Shown: one piece after another, positions 33,257 through 43,298 of the stretch | Layout of the letters: the number at the start of each line of letters is the position of its first letter | Numbering within the stretch: the stretch's first letter is position 1 | NCBI GenBank assembly: GCA_964394085.1 | Contig: CAYMWF010000016.1 | Span: 17,169-81,168, forward strand | Direction of reading: 5' to 3' | From: CAYMWF01 sp964394085 [NCBI: uncultured Gemmatimonadota bacterium] | GTDB lineage: Bacteria > GCA-2686955 > CAYMWF01 | Length of the DNA stretch: 64,000 nucleotides | Translations under genes and position numbers: made by a program | Notes under the pieces: generated by a model | What the model was told of the DNA's origin: nothing | Databases searched by the model: none | Seen by the model: only the letters and a program-made list of their open reading frames with translations

Positions 33257-35827
33257 ATGATGAAACAGATTATGCGTTTGTGCTCTATCTTCGCAGTAAT
33301 GTTAATGGTAATAGGAGAATCCTCCGCAGGTAACAGGTATTGGACGACGAAAGGTCCGGATCTTCAGGAAGACATTTATTCCATTGTTGTGAAACCGGAC
33401 CAGCCGGATACCGTTTTTATCTGTGCATATGATTCCAATGTAAAAATGTTCGATCAGTATTCATGGTCGAATCGGAATTCCGGTATCATGACGTTCAATT
33501 CGAAATGCCTGGCGATTAACGAAACCAACCCGAGCGTCATGTATCTTTTCGGAAGAGCGGGGGCGGGTAGTCCTCCGGCTTGTTATCATACAAGCAATGC
33601 CGGTGAATACTGGCTCTACAAAGCCACACTCGAAGGAACCGGATTTGATGACCCAACAGCGGCACTGGTAAACAGGGATGAACCAACATATGTCTACGTT
33701 TCCATCCTAGGGAAGGGGGTCTATTATTCTACTGACAGCGGAAGAAACTGGACGAAAGCCTCCATGAATCCTTCCAACCAGAATGTCAACTGCCTGGAAC
33801 CACATCCCACGGATGGTTCAACTTTATACGCCGGCTCAGATTCTGGATTCTACAAGTCCAATGACTACGGCTTTTCGTGGACAAGAACCGGCGACGTTAA
33901 TGATCTTCAGATCAACAGTATTGCAATCAATCCGGACAATCCGTCAATTATGTACATCGCCGCTGATAATTTCGGTTCAAAGAAGGGCGTTTACGCCTCT
34001 ACAAACGGGGGCGCGTCTTGGCCGTTGAAAACGGATCTCAACAAATATGCGGTTGATCTGGTTATCGATCCAGAAGAAATAGGCCGCCTGTTCTGTGGAA
34101 CGTCGGGGCAGGGGATCTGGCTGACTGAAGACAATGGATACACATGGGAGGACGCGAGTGAAGGGCTGCCTGAAAACTGCCGTTCGATATCGATGGACCT
34201 TGTCTCTTTCGGACCAGGTGATCTGAAAGTATATTTAGGCACCAACGGAGGTTGGGTTTATTCATATACAATCTCAACCGACAGTGAACCCCCTGCGATT
34301 TCGACGATAACCAAACCAGAAGGGATTGTAATCGAAGAGGGACCGTACTATATAGAAGCTGAAATCACAGACAATGTCGGTATAGATACTTCCATGGTTT
34401 ATGTAAACTACTCGAGCGATGAATGGGCGCATTCATATTCAGCAAGATTATATTCCGGAGGTGGAGATACGTATTCAGGCTATATCCCGCACAGGTACTT
34501 TTCGAACAAGATCGAGTTCTACGTGTCTGCCTATGACTTATCCGGTCTGGAAGGCACAGATCCACCGGATGGAGTGTATTACGACTTTACTATCCTGCTC
34601 CCACCGAAGGACCTTGAAGCGGACGACGCTGATTCTTTGAAGGTGGATCTCTCATGGAATAATCCCCATGAGCATGATGCTTATGAAATATCTTACGACG
34701 ACGGCACCGCAGAAACAATGATATGGTGGACTGGCGGCGGTGCTGGCTGGTCTGTAGCATTTGAAATGCCTTATTACCCGGCAAAAGTAGTTGCTGCGAA
34801 ATTTCTGCTCGGAGAGGAGGCTGGTGCTGTTCCGACGATAGTAACAGCAAGGATGTGGGATGATGACGGGGCGCAAGGTGCGCCTGGCAGCATACTTGTC
34901 GGACCCGATTCGATCGATGTTGATCCCGGGACATGGGTGACGGTGGATTACAGCGAGGAGAATATCATTGTCGACGAAGGTGAGATTTATTTCGGATTCC
35001 TGCAAACAGAGGCTGACCAGCCCCAGATGACATTCGATTCCAGTCCTCCGCTCGACAAACGCTCTTGGGGATATAACGGGAATTACTGGGAGGAACTCTA
35101 TAAGATGCAGCCTCCGATTAATTCCGACCTGATAATCCATCTCCTTGTGGAACCCTATGACCACACCGGAGAGGACAGCAGGACCACCATCACCGACCCG
35201 AATAGTACTCGTTCGGGAGTACTGGAAAAAACCGGTCCATATGCAACGGAACGTCTGGAATGTGCCGCTCCTTTTTCTGGAAACGGCTTGATGAGCCCAA
35301 ATTCCCTGAGCATCCTGCAGTACCTGATATACAGAAAAGAAACCGTGGGTGGCCTGTTCGCAGCAATCGACTCTGTCGATGGTGGGACAACATCATACGT
35401 GGATACGGATGTCGCTCCCAGGGATATGTATTATTACACAACCGCCGCCAAGTATGCCGAAGGATACAGCGGCTACTCGAACCAGGTTGCAGCGAGCCCC
35501 GGTGGTGAGGGTGTATCAGGAAGTGAAATTCCTGCTCATGGATTTGTTCTAGCCCAGAATTACCCGAATCCATTCAATCCGCAAACCACTATCACGTTCT
35601 CGCTGGCTGGTGCTCCGGACGAGGAGCACCAGGTGAAGCTGGCTGTTTTCAATGTCAGCGGACAGGAGGTGAAGGTGCTTGCTGACGAACGGTTACAGTC
35701 AGGGCAGCACTCCGTGATCTGGGATGGCAGCACCCATTCAGGTGAAAAAGCGGCGAGCGGTGTCTATTTCTACAGAATCACCTTCGGTGATAACGAGATA
35801 ACCAGGCAGATGGTTATGTTGAAATAG
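33257..35827 (+). CDS. secreted protein with BNR/beta-propeller repeats and T9SS type A sorting domain
   Basis: About 856 residues with a signal peptide (1-24, ending GESSAG). Residues about 30-340 carry repeated VYYSTDSGRNWTKAS / FYKSNDYGFSWTRTG / VYASTNGGASWPL units, the BNR (Asp-box) pattern of sialidase-like beta propellers. A middle region has Ig-like sandwiches. The last 90 residues are a T9SS sorting domain: LAQNYPNPFNPQTTITF, VFNVSGQEVKVL, then ASGVYFYRITFGD and a terminal LK. The protein is predicted to be exported through the SprA-like channel. GAGGAG precedes the ATG at 33257, and a GTG six bases earlier is possible. The cargo's enzymatic role is unknown. Confidence 0.87.
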   Translation: MMKQIMRLCSIFAVMLMVIGESSAGNRYWTTKGPDLQEDIYSIVVKPDQPDTVFICAYDSNVKMFDQYSWSNRNSGIMTFNSKCLAINETNPSVMYLFGRAGAGSPPACYHTSNAGEYWLYKATLEGTGFDDPTAALVNRDEPTYVYVSILGKGVYYSTDSGRNWTKASMNPSNQNVNCLEPHPTDGSTLYAGSDSGFYKSNDYGFSWTRTGDVNDLQINSIAINPDNPSIMYIAADNFGSKKGVYASTNGGASWPLKTDLNKYAVDLVIDPEEIGRLFCGTSGQGIWLTEDNGYTWEDASEGLPENCRSISMDLVSFGPGDLKVYLGTNGGWVYSYTISTDSEPPAISTITKPEGIVIEEGPYYIEAEITDNVGIDTSMVYVNYSSDEWAHSYSARLYSGGGDTYSGYIPHRYFSNKIEFYVSAYDLSGLEGTDPPDGVYYDFTILLPPKDLEADDADSLKVDLSWNNPHEHDAYEISYDDGTAETMIWWTGGGAGWSVAFEMPYYPAKVVAAKFLLGEEAGAVPTIVTARMWDDDGAQGAPGSILVGPDSIDVDPGTWVTVDYSEENIIVDEGEIYFGFLQTEADQPQMTFDSSPPLDKRSWGYNGNYWEELYKMQPPINSDLIIHLLVEPYDHTGEDSRTTITDPNSTRSGVLEKTGPYATERLECAAPFSGNGLMSPNSLSILQYLIYRKETVGGLFAAIDSVDGGTTSYVDTDVAPRDMYYYTTAAKYAEGYSGYSNQVAASPGGEGVSGSEIPAHGFVLAQNYPNPFNPQTTITFSLAGAPDEEHQVKLAVFNVSGQEVKVLADERLQSGQHSVIWDGSTHSGEKAASGVYFYRITFGDNEITRQMVMLK

Positions 35828-35857
35828 CGTTCGGTAAATGGTGAACCACAAAGAGAT

Positions 35858-35900
35858 GCGGAGCGTGAAATATCGCTCCGCTTCTTCTTGTCGGGTTTTT
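35858..35900 (+). terminator. rho-independent terminator after the T9SS cargo gene
   Basis: GCGGAGCG (35858-35865) and CGCTCCGC (35874-35881) form a perfect 8-bp stem with an 8-base loop, then a T-rich tail ending GGGTTTTT. It lies 30 bases after the stop. Confidence 0.7.
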
Positions 35901-35976
35901 GATGATGGACGCGGACGTAGATCTTATGCTACAATTCGATGCTTCATTGAATCGTCTGGCAAGAATGGGGGTGAAA

Positions 35977-36696
35977 ATGAGTTCAAGACATCTATTCCTA
36001 TCAGCTCTCTTCATTTTTATGTTTGCGGTACCCTTGCACGCTTTCAGAACCCCTTGGAACCAAGAATTCGCGTTTTCATATACACCATCCATAAACTACC
36101 GCTACCTGTACCCGGGAGGGTTGACCGATGACGCCGGCGCGTATTCGTTCGAATATAATCTGCAACTCGGGTATCAACCACAGCAGATGTACACCTATTT
36201 CGGAATTGAATTTTTCTGGGCTCGAGGAGAAGCTGGGCCACCTCTTGCAGAAACCGAATATGCAAGGAAAAAGACTTTTTTCCCTGATAATGACGACAAC
36301 TGGGTCATCCATCCGTCGATGTACCAGATCCTGTTGAACGTAACGTTGGTCACACCTCTCCTGACCGACTATACAGGAATGTATTTCAGAGCCGGCGGCG
36401 GAATGGGAGGGGGATCTCTCTTTCAGAATCAATCGAGAGACAGCCAGAATATTTTTTTCGCCCATGAGGCTTACGGCCACGTGCCATATACGCTGGCATA
36501 CTCATTCGAAAGCGGTCTGCTTTTCAGGATTCCCTTCATTGACAGGATGGAGTTCCCTGATTTTCCGATATTCTTGAACGCGACATATAACACATTATAT
36601 ATTGATGACGCGACCATCCAAGGCGAAGAGCTGTATGCCGGGAAAATCAACTTTTCACATGTCATCTACTCTCTGGGGATACGATTCCAATTCTGA
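35977..36696 (+). CDS. outer-membrane beta-barrel protein, unknown function
   Basis: About 239 residues: a signal peptide (1-24, ending PLHA) followed by alternating amphipathic strands rich in aromatic residues (AFSYTPSINYRYLY, AYSFEYNLQLGY), ending in FQF. The terminal aromatic residue suits insertion by BamA. Size and strand count suggest a small OmpW/Omp85-independent barrel of eight to ten strands. GGGGGTG precedes the ATG at 35977. The open frame extends 26 codons upstream but that part has no signal. It is preceded by a terminator, so it probably has its own promoter. I do not recognise a specific family. Confidence 0.7.
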   Translation: MSSRHLFLSALFIFMFAVPLHAFRTPWNQEFAFSYTPSINYRYLYPGGLTDDAGAYSFEYNLQLGYQPQQMYTYFGIEFFWARGEAGPPLAETEYARKKTFFPDNDDNWVIHPSMYQILLNVTLVTPLLTDYTGMYFRAGGGMGGGSLFQNQSRDSQNIFFAHEAYGHVPYTLAYSFESGLLFRIPFIDRMEFPDFPIFLNATYNTLYIDDATIQGEELYAGKINFSHVIYSLGIRFQF

Positions 36697-36711
36697 TTGG
36701 TCAAAATCGAT

Positions 36712-36739
36712 TTCAGTGAAAACAGGTGTTTTTACTGAA
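36712..36739. repeat. 28-base near-perfect palindrome upstream of glpK
   Basis: Arms of 13 bases, TTCAGTGAAAACA and TGTTTTTACTGAA, with one G-T pair and a 2-base GG centre. It lies 15 bases after the outer-membrane protein stop and 96 bases before glpK. It could be an operator for a dimeric repressor or a hairpin ending the upstream transcript. No T-run follows on the plus strand. Confidence 0.5.
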
Positions 36740-36834
36740 CCACGAAAACATCCTCCGGCCTGATTTATTTGCGCGGATTAAGCACTGCTTTTTCAATAAT
36801 TCACCTTACCATCTGATTTTAGAGGGATTCGAAC

Positions 36835-38313
36835 ATGTATATATTAGCGATTGACCAGGGAACCACCGGGACCACGGCGCTGCTCCTGGATGAAGACGGT
36901 CGTATCAAGTCCAGAGGTTACAAGGAAATCAAACAATACTATCCGAATCCGGGCTGGGTGGAACATGATCCGGTAGAACTCTGGGAATCGGTCCTTTGGG
37001 TAACCAGCCATATTCTTAAGGAGTCGGGTGCGACACCGGAGATGATCAAGGGCATCGGGATTACAAACCAGCGTGAAACTGTCGTGCTATGGGATCGTCG
37101 GAATAGTCAGCCTGTCCACAGGGCGGTTGTCTGGCAGTGCAGGCGTACCGAAGAAATCTGTATCCGGTTCAAAGAATCCGGTTTCGAAGATCGGGTCAAG
37201 CGCTCAACCGGCCTGGTACTCGATCCGTATTTTTCCGGGACGAAAGCGGTATGGCTCCTTGAGCAATATCCTGAGATCCGCAAACTTGCGGATTCTCGCA
37301 AGCTCAAATTCGGAACGATCGATACATGGCTGCTCTGGAATCTAACAAACGGAGCTGTGCACGCCACGGATTGGACAAATGCATCCCGCACTCTTCTTTT
37401 TAATACGATGGAGTCCGAATGGGACCTTGAGATTCTGGAAGTATTCGGATTACCTGTTTCAATGTTACCTGAAGCGCGGCCCTCCCGATCCGAATTTGGT
37501 GAAAGTGATCCCGGTTCATTTCTCGGGATCCGCGCACCGATTGCTGGTATCGCGGGAGACCAGCAGGCCGCGCTTTTCGGTCAGGCCTGCTTCGAGCCCG
37601 GGGAACTAAAAAATACGTACGGCACAGGTTGTTTTCTTGTAATGAATACGGGGAAAAACCCGGTTGTTTCACCTAATGGATTGCTGACGACAGCCGCCTC
37701 TTCTCCGGATGGTGAATCATGTTGGGCTCTTGAAGGCTCGGTTTTCATTGCTGGAGCCGCAATACAATGGTTAAGAGACGGTATAAAACTGATTAAGAGA
37801 GCGAATGAGTCTGAGGATATTGCACTTTCAGTCGATAACTCCGGAGGTTTGTATTTTATACCGGCCTTTGTCGGGCTCGGAGCGCCCTACTGGGACCCTG
37901 CTGCCCGTGGAGCGATTTTCGGCCTGACCAGGGGAACCACAGGTGCTCACATTGTCAGGGCTGCCTTGGAATCGATCGCATACCAGACCAAGGATGTTTT
38001 CGAAACCATGAAGACTGATGCACACATGCCCATCGATGTACTGAAAGTAGACGGAGGGGCGACAACTAACGATTTCCTCATGCAATTTCAAGCGGATCTC
38101 CTCGGTATTCCGGTTGACCGACCGGTCGGAATCGAATCGACCGGAATCGGCGCGGGTTACTTGGCCGGGTTAGGGATAGGCGTATGGAGCGGGCCGGACG
38201 ACCTCAGGAGGCTACGCGTTTCCGAGAGGTTGTTCGAGCCCACAAGATCCAGCGATGAAATGCAGGAATTATATACCGGATGGAAAAAAACAGTCGACCG
38301 GATCAGGAGTTGA
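36835..38313 (+). CDS. glpK: glycerol kinase
   Basis: A 492-residue FGGY-family kinase that phosphorylates glycerol to glycerol-3-phosphate. It begins ILAIDQGTTGTTALLLD (ATP phosphate 1 loop), has GITNQRETVVLWDRR near 74-88 and DWTNASRTLLFNT near 180, and carries GAGIAGDQQAALFGQ-like GIAGDQQAALFGQACF near 240. GLGAPYWDPAARGAIFGLTRG near 345 and DGGATTND near 405 complete it. GAGGGA precedes the ATG at a slightly long spacing. No glycerol facilitator or dehydrogenase gene is adjacent. The product may feed phospholipid synthesis or catabolism. Confidence 0.95.
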   Translation: MYILAIDQGTTGTTALLLDEDGRIKSRGYKEIKQYYPNPGWVEHDPVELWESVLWVTSHILKESGATPEMIKGIGITNQRETVVLWDRRNSQPVHRAVVWQCRRTEEICIRFKESGFEDRVKRSTGLVLDPYFSGTKAVWLLEQYPEIRKLADSRKLKFGTIDTWLLWNLTNGAVHATDWTNASRTLLFNTMESEWDLEILEVFGLPVSMLPEARPSRSEFGESDPGSFLGIRAPIAGIAGDQQAALFGQACFEPGELKNTYGTGCFLVMNTGKNPVVSPNGLLTTAASSPDGESCWALEGSVFIAGAAIQWLRDGIKLIKRANESEDIALSVDNSGGLYFIPAFVGLGAPYWDPAARGAIFGLTRGTTGAHIVRAALESIAYQTKDVFETMKTDAHMPIDVLKVDGGATTNDFLMQFQADLLGIPVDRPVGIESTGIGAGYLAGLGIGVWSGPDDLRRLRVSERLFEPTRSSDEMQELYTGWKKTVDRIRS

Positions 38314-38375
38314 TGCATCAGACACGAAACATCCAGGGGCGAAACAATAAACCGCGGACACATTTCATATAGTTG

Positions 38376-40529
38376 ATGGAACGTCTTGAAGGAACAATCC
38401 GACATTTTGTTTTCAGAAATGAGCTGAATGGATTTTCAGTTTTTTCGTTGGAAGCGGACGGTCGAACCGCGAGCGGAGTCGTAAAAGCCGCGGGATGTTT
38501 GACTGGTGTGTCTAAGGGAGACCAGATTGTTCTGCTCGGATGGTGGAAAAACCATCCGAAATTCGGCAAGCAGTTCAGCTTCTCTGATTTTCGGCTGGTG
38601 CTCCCTTCCAGCGGTAGAGAGATCGAATTATATCTTGCATCAGGAGCCGTGAAAGGAATCGGTCCGGGTCTTGCGAAACGAATCGTAGAACGATTCGGGG
38701 ATGAGACTTTGAAGATTCTGGATGAGAGTCCATCCTGTCTTCTCGATGTTGAAGGAATCGGCAGAAAGAAATCATCCCTTATAATAGAATCGTGGCAGAA
38801 GAAACGAGAATCCAGAGAAATCCTTCTTTATCTCCAATCGCATGGTCTCACGCCCGGTTTTGCCAGGAAAGTTTACCTGAAATATGGTCAAGACGCTATT
38901 CGGAAGGTTCGGGAGAACCCTTATCGATTGATCAGGGAAGTATCAGGAATTGGATTTATAATCGCCGACCGATTAGCTAGAGGTTCAGGAATCAATCCAG
39001 ACGATCCGCGACGAATAAGGGCTGGCCTCCTATACGGAATGAGGAAGGCTGAGGATGACGGTCATGTTTATCTACCTCTTGAGCGGCTTACCATTAATAC
39101 TTCGAAACTTCTGGAACTCGACCATGAAGATGTTGAGAGTGATGTTCTAAACCTCGTGGAAGAGGGGGAGCTCGATCGGGAGGATGAGAAGGTTTATCTC
39201 CCCAGGCTTCTGGCAATGGAGCGAAAATCCGTCGAACTCCTTCACGGGCTGATCGGCTCAGCACCTTCACTTTCCTTAGCTTCCAGCAAGATTGAAAAAG
39301 TGTTGAATGGGGCTTTGGATACCGGTTTGGTACTCTCGGATGAACAGACGGCCGCACTCCGTTGCCTTTTGTCTGGACCGGTTACGGTTTTAACGGGCGG
39401 ACCAGGCACCGGTAAGACCACGATAACCAGGTGGATAACGAGGATACTACTATTACATACTTCCAATATCGCTCTTGCAGCGCCAACAGGAAGGGCGGCT
39501 AAACGTCTGGCGGAGAGCTGCCGAATATCGGCAAAAACGATCCATAGGCTGTTGAGATTCGATCCTGATTCACGACAATTTCAGCATGACTCAGAAGAAC
39601 CTCTTGACGCGGATGCTGTTCTGATAGATGAGATGTCGATGGTGGACCTACCTCTTTTTCATGCGCTCCTGAATGCATTGAAACAAGGCACCCGCCTGAT
39701 CCTGATTGGCGACAGCGACCAGCTTCCGTCGGTCGGGGCCGGCAACGTTTTTCGGGATATCATCGAATCCGCCGTTGTCCCGGTATCCCGGCTGTCAAAA
39801 GTGTTCCGGCAGAGAGAGAAAAGCAACATCGTCATAAACGCTCACAAGATCCGATCGGGTAGAATGCCGATGTTATCCGGTAACGACGATTTTTTTTTCA
39901 TAGAGAATCCGGATCCGGAAGAATGTTCACAAATCACGGTCAGACTCGTCACGGAACGCCTTTCGGCCCGATACGGCTTCGATCCCCGAACGGAGATACA
40001 GGTTATCACGCCTATGTACAGAGGGGCGGTCGGTGCTGACAACCTAAATATGATGTTGCAGCGGTCCTTGAATACCAGGGGGCAGGATAGAGGGAGGGAG
40101 TCCGGCGGGCAGAAATTCACTCCCGGCGACAAAGTAATGCAGCTCAAGAATAATTACAAGAAGGGTGTATTTAACGGAGACATTGGATTCATTCATACAA
40201 TCACAAAGGATCCACATGCGCTTCTTGTCAATTTCGACAGCGGATATGTCGAATACACACCTGACGAGATGGATGATCTTACCCTTGCCTACGCAATTAC
40301 CGTCCATAAGAGTCAGGGTTCAGAATTCCCCGCTGTAATTCTCCCTATTACGACACAGCATTATATCATGCTTCAGCGCAATCTTCTTTATACCGCCATC
40401 ACCAGAGCGAAAAAGATTGTGGTTCTGGTCGGAACGAAAAAAGCTCTTGCCATAGCGGTCAGGAATGACAAAATCCGGGAGAGATTCACCTCTCTGAAAG
40501 ATCGATTACAGCAATTCTGTTCAGTCTGA
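38376..40529 (+). CDS. recD2: RecD2-type ATP-dependent 5'-3' DNA helicase
   Basis: A 717-residue superfamily 1B helicase of the RecD2 class, which works without RecBC. An N-terminal OB-like region is followed by helix-hairpin-helix motifs (VKGIGPGLAKRIVERFG near 90). The helicase core has Walker A GGPGTGKTT near 345, Walker B LIDEMSMVDLP near 417 and, at the C terminus, the motif VI region AITVHKSQGSEFPAV. The start is taken at the ATG at 38376. A TTG directly before it is also in frame, and no ribosome site is obvious. The last bases overlap the convergent membrane-protein gene by nine bases. Confidence 0.93.
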   Translation: MERLEGTIRHFVFRNELNGFSVFSLEADGRTASGVVKAAGCLTGVSKGDQIVLLGWWKNHPKFGKQFSFSDFRLVLPSSGREIELYLASGAVKGIGPGLAKRIVERFGDETLKILDESPSCLLDVEGIGRKKSSLIIESWQKKRESREILLYLQSHGLTPGFARKVYLKYGQDAIRKVRENPYRLIREVSGIGFIIADRLARGSGINPDDPRRIRAGLLYGMRKAEDDGHVYLPLERLTINTSKLLELDHEDVESDVLNLVEEGELDREDEKVYLPRLLAMERKSVELLHGLIGSAPSLSLASSKIEKVLNGALDTGLVLSDEQTAALRCLLSGPVTVLTGGPGTGKTTITRWITRILLLHTSNIALAAPTGRAAKRLAESCRISAKTIHRLLRFDPDSRQFQHDSEEPLDADAVLIDEMSMVDLPLFHALLNALKQGTRLILIGDSDQLPSVGAGNVFRDIIESAVVPVSRLSKVFRQREKSNIVINAHKIRSGRMPMLSGNDDFFFIENPDPEECSQITVRLVTERLSARYGFDPRTEIQVITPMYRGAVGADNLNMMLQRSLNTRGQDRGRESGGQKFTPGDKVMQLKNNYKKGVFNGDIGFIHTITKDPHALLVNFDSGYVEYTPDEMDDLTLAYAITVHKSQGSEFPAVILPITTQHYIMLQRNLLYTAITRAKKIVVLVGTKKALAIAVRNDKIRERFTSLKDRLQQFCSV

Positions 40530-41129
40530 CAGCTTTTCAGCAGGTTGAAATTTCTTCGGAGCGGAATCACCTGTGGAGACGGCCAGATTTTTTATTTTTT
40601 TGCCGGTATATATGAGTGGAACAACAAAGTACAGAGTGATCGGAATGAAGGCATAACATAGGGAAGAGCGATAGAACAGTGCGAGTGAACCATCGCTGGA
40701 ATGAAATGCATCGTATGACCCGACATTGAATATTCGATCCAGGGTCATAGCGGAGAAAAATACGAGCATGGCTATATTCGCCTTGATCAGAAGAATCAGG
40801 GTTTCCAGCCTTCTGTTTGTTACGAGGAGTTGCCCGATAAAAAAGCCGGAGATAAGAGCAAGCTGATAGGCAATCAGGGCAAACGTCAGTGATAAATGTC
40901 GCGGCAGCTGTTCAGGATCCAAGAAGTACATCAGGCTCCAGTCCGGCCAGAAAAGAAAAAGCACTGCACCGATCGGAACAAACACTAAAAGACCGTATAA
41001 AATTGTCCAAACGAGTGCTTTGTTGAATACTCCGATTCCGGGGAGTTGCAGGTAGTCGGCAGCTAAACCTGCGAGAACAAGCCCGATGATCAGATTCAGT
41101 GAAAGATCGATAGGTACTGTTTTAATCAC
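40521..41129 (-). CDS. multi-helix membrane protein, unknown function
   Basis: About 202 residues with five to six predicted membrane helices: LNLIIGLVLAGLAADYL, ALVWTILYGLLVFVPIGAVLFLF, LTFALIAYQLALISGFFIG, LIKANIAMLVFFSAMTL and YAFIPITLYFVVPLIY. No catalytic motif or family is recognised. The apparent start is a GTG, but a perfect Shine-Dalgarno sequence GGGAGGTGAT overlaps this codon. The true start may therefore be a non-standard codon a few bases downstream. The gene lies downstream of the glycosyltransferase gene on the same strand, separated by about 136 bases. Confidence 0.55.
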   Translation of the reverse strand: MIKTVPIDLSLNLIIGLVLAGLAADYLQLPGIGVFNKALVWTILYGLLVFVPIGAVLFLFWPDWSLMYFLDPEQLPRHLSLTFALIAYQLALISGFFIGQLLVTNRRLETLILLIKANIAMLVFFSAMTLDRIFNVGSYDAFHSSDGSLALFYRSSLCYAFIPITLYFVVPLIYTGKKIKNLAVSTGDSAPKKFQPAEKLSD

Positions 41130-41265
41130 CTCCCGAATTTACTTGATGCCGCATTAGCACCCCACTTGCCGGATATTACTGACTCTTGAACGAAAATCAA
41201 CCGATTCCGTGAAGTCGCACGGGCATTAAACAATTCAAGCAGAAGATCAGTTCGCAACAACCTCT

Positions 41266-42999
41266 TTATTCTCCCCGGATTCTGAAGGCCCGGTCATCGT
41301 AATACTCTCCGGTTTCATTATCGCCCATGAGCCTGTAACATTCCGCCATATTTTGAAAAACCGCCGGGTTCTCAGGGAAAGACATTTTCAGTTCATCAAA
41401 TAAACGGAGAGCTTCGTGATAATCTGCTTTGTAACGGGCGAGATACACGGCAAGGTTCATCTTGGCCTCGTGGTACGTCGGGTCAATTATTTGAGCCTGT
41501 TCCATCCACTCGATTGCGGAGTCATGATCTCCTGAACGTTCCATTGACAGCGCGATATTATAGACTGTGTCAGCCGACCTATGATCGTTTTTTTTTCCGG
41601 CTTGATGATTCGACAAAGCAATGAAGGGCAACAGAACCAGAAGGTAGTAGATTTTTTTTTCTCGTAAATGGTTAACCGCCAGCCAGATTCCGCTCGAGGA
41701 TAGAATGAGAAGACCCGGCACAGCCTGGAGCCGGTACCGGGAGGTAACAAAGAATATGAATACAAAAAGGAGCAAAGAAGTGATGAAGGACAGGAGCAGC
41801 GAGTATCCGGGGTTCTTTCTCCAGGTGCCGAAAATTATGAAGTAACAAGTGAAAGGAAATATGAACCCGAACGGGAATACAAAATGGGATCCCGCATTCC
41901 AGAACAGGAAGGCGAAGACCGGGGAGTACGATCTTATGGGATATATTTCCTGGTTCCTCGGGACTTCCGCTGCATTTACGAGGATCGCCAGTTTTTTATA
42001 CAAGACATTTGCATAGCCGGCGGGATCAGAGAGGATCGACCGCAGGCTCTTCTTGAAAAAATAAGAGGAATAACCTCTATGGGTTGTTATGTCATGGTCC
42101 ATTGGTTCGTTGGCCAGGCGGTTCCATTCTATTCCCGGGCGGGTCTTGACCGTAGATTCATAATCCGGATTATTCCCGATGAAAAAATTCAATCCTGCGT
42201 TTGAGGAGATAGGCACCGGTTCTCCTCCTACGACCAGGTTTCGCACGGTGACCGGCAGAACAACCAGTGCAATTCCGCAAATAAACGTAATGGTCCGGGT
42301 TAGTGCGTGATTGAAGGAATATCTTCGGAGCAGGATATAAACAAAAAACGGTATAAATAATAAGATCCCGCCGCCTGTTATAGCCGACAGTCCTGCACAA
42401 ACACCGGCAATTGCGGTAACCGGCAGCCTGATCTTCTTCCCATGTGCGACTTCTCTGACCAAAAGATATAAACAGAGGTATGTGAAAAAAAGCAAAAGGG
42501 AAGGATTGAGCAATTCGCAGTCGAAGAATATCAGTGGTCCGTAAAATGCCGCCAAAACACCGGCTATCAGTGGCTTTGCTGTTTTGCTGACCTCTGAAGC
42601 GTGCTTGTTCTGATACTCTGATCGACTTTGATAAAGGTCGCGAGCGGTCAGATAGACGATAACGGCCGTTGCGCTCCCAAGCAGCGCCTGGATCACCCTC
42701 GATATAAGCGGGAGATCCAGCCCGCCGATTAGAAGGGTTCCTGCGAGAAAATACTGATAGAGTGGAGCTTGATAGAATACTCCGTCCAGTTGCCACCAGT
42801 TTCCGAAAGCAATCCTTGTAGCTTCGTCAAGATAAACTTTTGCATCTACTACCGGGTAAATGAAATAGGGGCTGCTTTTGTAAAAAAAAAGATGAAGCAG
42901 GCGTGCGAGGAGGGCTATACCAAAGACCGCGGCCGGAATCCGGACACCGGTTCCGGAGGGCTGTGGGGAGGGAAGATGGTGTCGTATAGCATCAGGCAT
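41266..42999 (-). CDS. membrane glycosyltransferase (GT39/ArnT-like) with C-terminal TPRs
   Basis: About 577 residues. The N-terminal two-thirds holds around ten membrane helices in the GT-C plan of the ArnT/PMT families: FIYPVVDAKVYLDEA gives the acidic catalytic loop after the first helix, and YQAPLYQYFLAG follows. Members transfer sugars from lipid-phosphate donors in the periplasm. Residues about 490-575 form tetratricopeptide repeats (VYNIALSMERSGDHDSAIEW, YHEAKMNLAVYLARY). The ATG at 42999 (GAGGAG about 13 bases upstream) is preferred over a TTG at 43035. A second GT-C protein lies beyond rpsT, suggesting a glycosylation theme. Confidence 0.75.
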   Translation of the reverse strand: MPDAIRHHLPSPQPSGTGVRIPAAVFGIALLARLLHLFFYKSSPYFIYPVVDAKVYLDEATRIAFGNWWQLDGVFYQAPLYQYFLAGTLLIGGLDLPLISRVIQALLGSATAVIVYLTARDLYQSRSEYQNKHASEVSKTAKPLIAGVLAAFYGPLIFFDCELLNPSLLLFFTYLCLYLLVREVAHGKKIRLPVTAIAGVCAGLSAITGGGILLFIPFFVYILLRRYSFNHALTRTITFICGIALVVLPVTVRNLVVGGEPVPISSNAGLNFFIGNNPDYESTVKTRPGIEWNRLANEPMDHDITTHRGYSSYFFKKSLRSILSDPAGYANVLYKKLAILVNAAEVPRNQEIYPIRSYSPVFAFLFWNAGSHFVFPFGFIFPFTCYFIIFGTWRKNPGYSLLLSFITSLLLFVFIFFVTSRYRLQAVPGLLILSSSGIWLAVNHLREKKIYYLLVLLPFIALSNHQAGKKNDHRSADTVYNIALSMERSGDHDSAIEWMEQAQIIDPTYHEAKMNLAVYLARYKADYHEALRLFDELKMSFPENPAVFQNMAECYRLMGDNETGEYYDDRAFRIRGE

Positions 43000-43216
43000 C
43001 GATTCTATTATACTCCTCGTGTTAAAAACCCGCAAGAACCTGATACCGGGTAAATAAAACCTTATCGATCGAACTTCCGATAATATATATTATGTAAACC
43101 AATTCGTTTTTATGCGCAAAATTTACAGCTCTAGTGCTTCCACGGTTTCTAAACCAAAAATCGTATCTATTTCATAGGGATTGTCCAGTTTTTCGGCCTG
43201 AAAAAGACAAAAAGAG

Positions 43217-43245
43217 TTGACAAAGCAATTGGGATGGTGTTAGCT
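43217..43245 (+). promoter_or_regulatory. possible promoter for rpsT
   Basis: A perfect TTGACA (43217-43222), a 17-base spacer and a poor -10 TTAGCT. It is the only -35 match in the 299-base divergent gap, which also holds the AT-rich palindrome ATAATATATATTAT near 43080-43093. Confidence 0.3.
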
Positions 43246-43298
43246 CTACGGTTCCGCCCCAACGGAGGCAATGTTAAGAGTATTCAGGAGGACATGAA

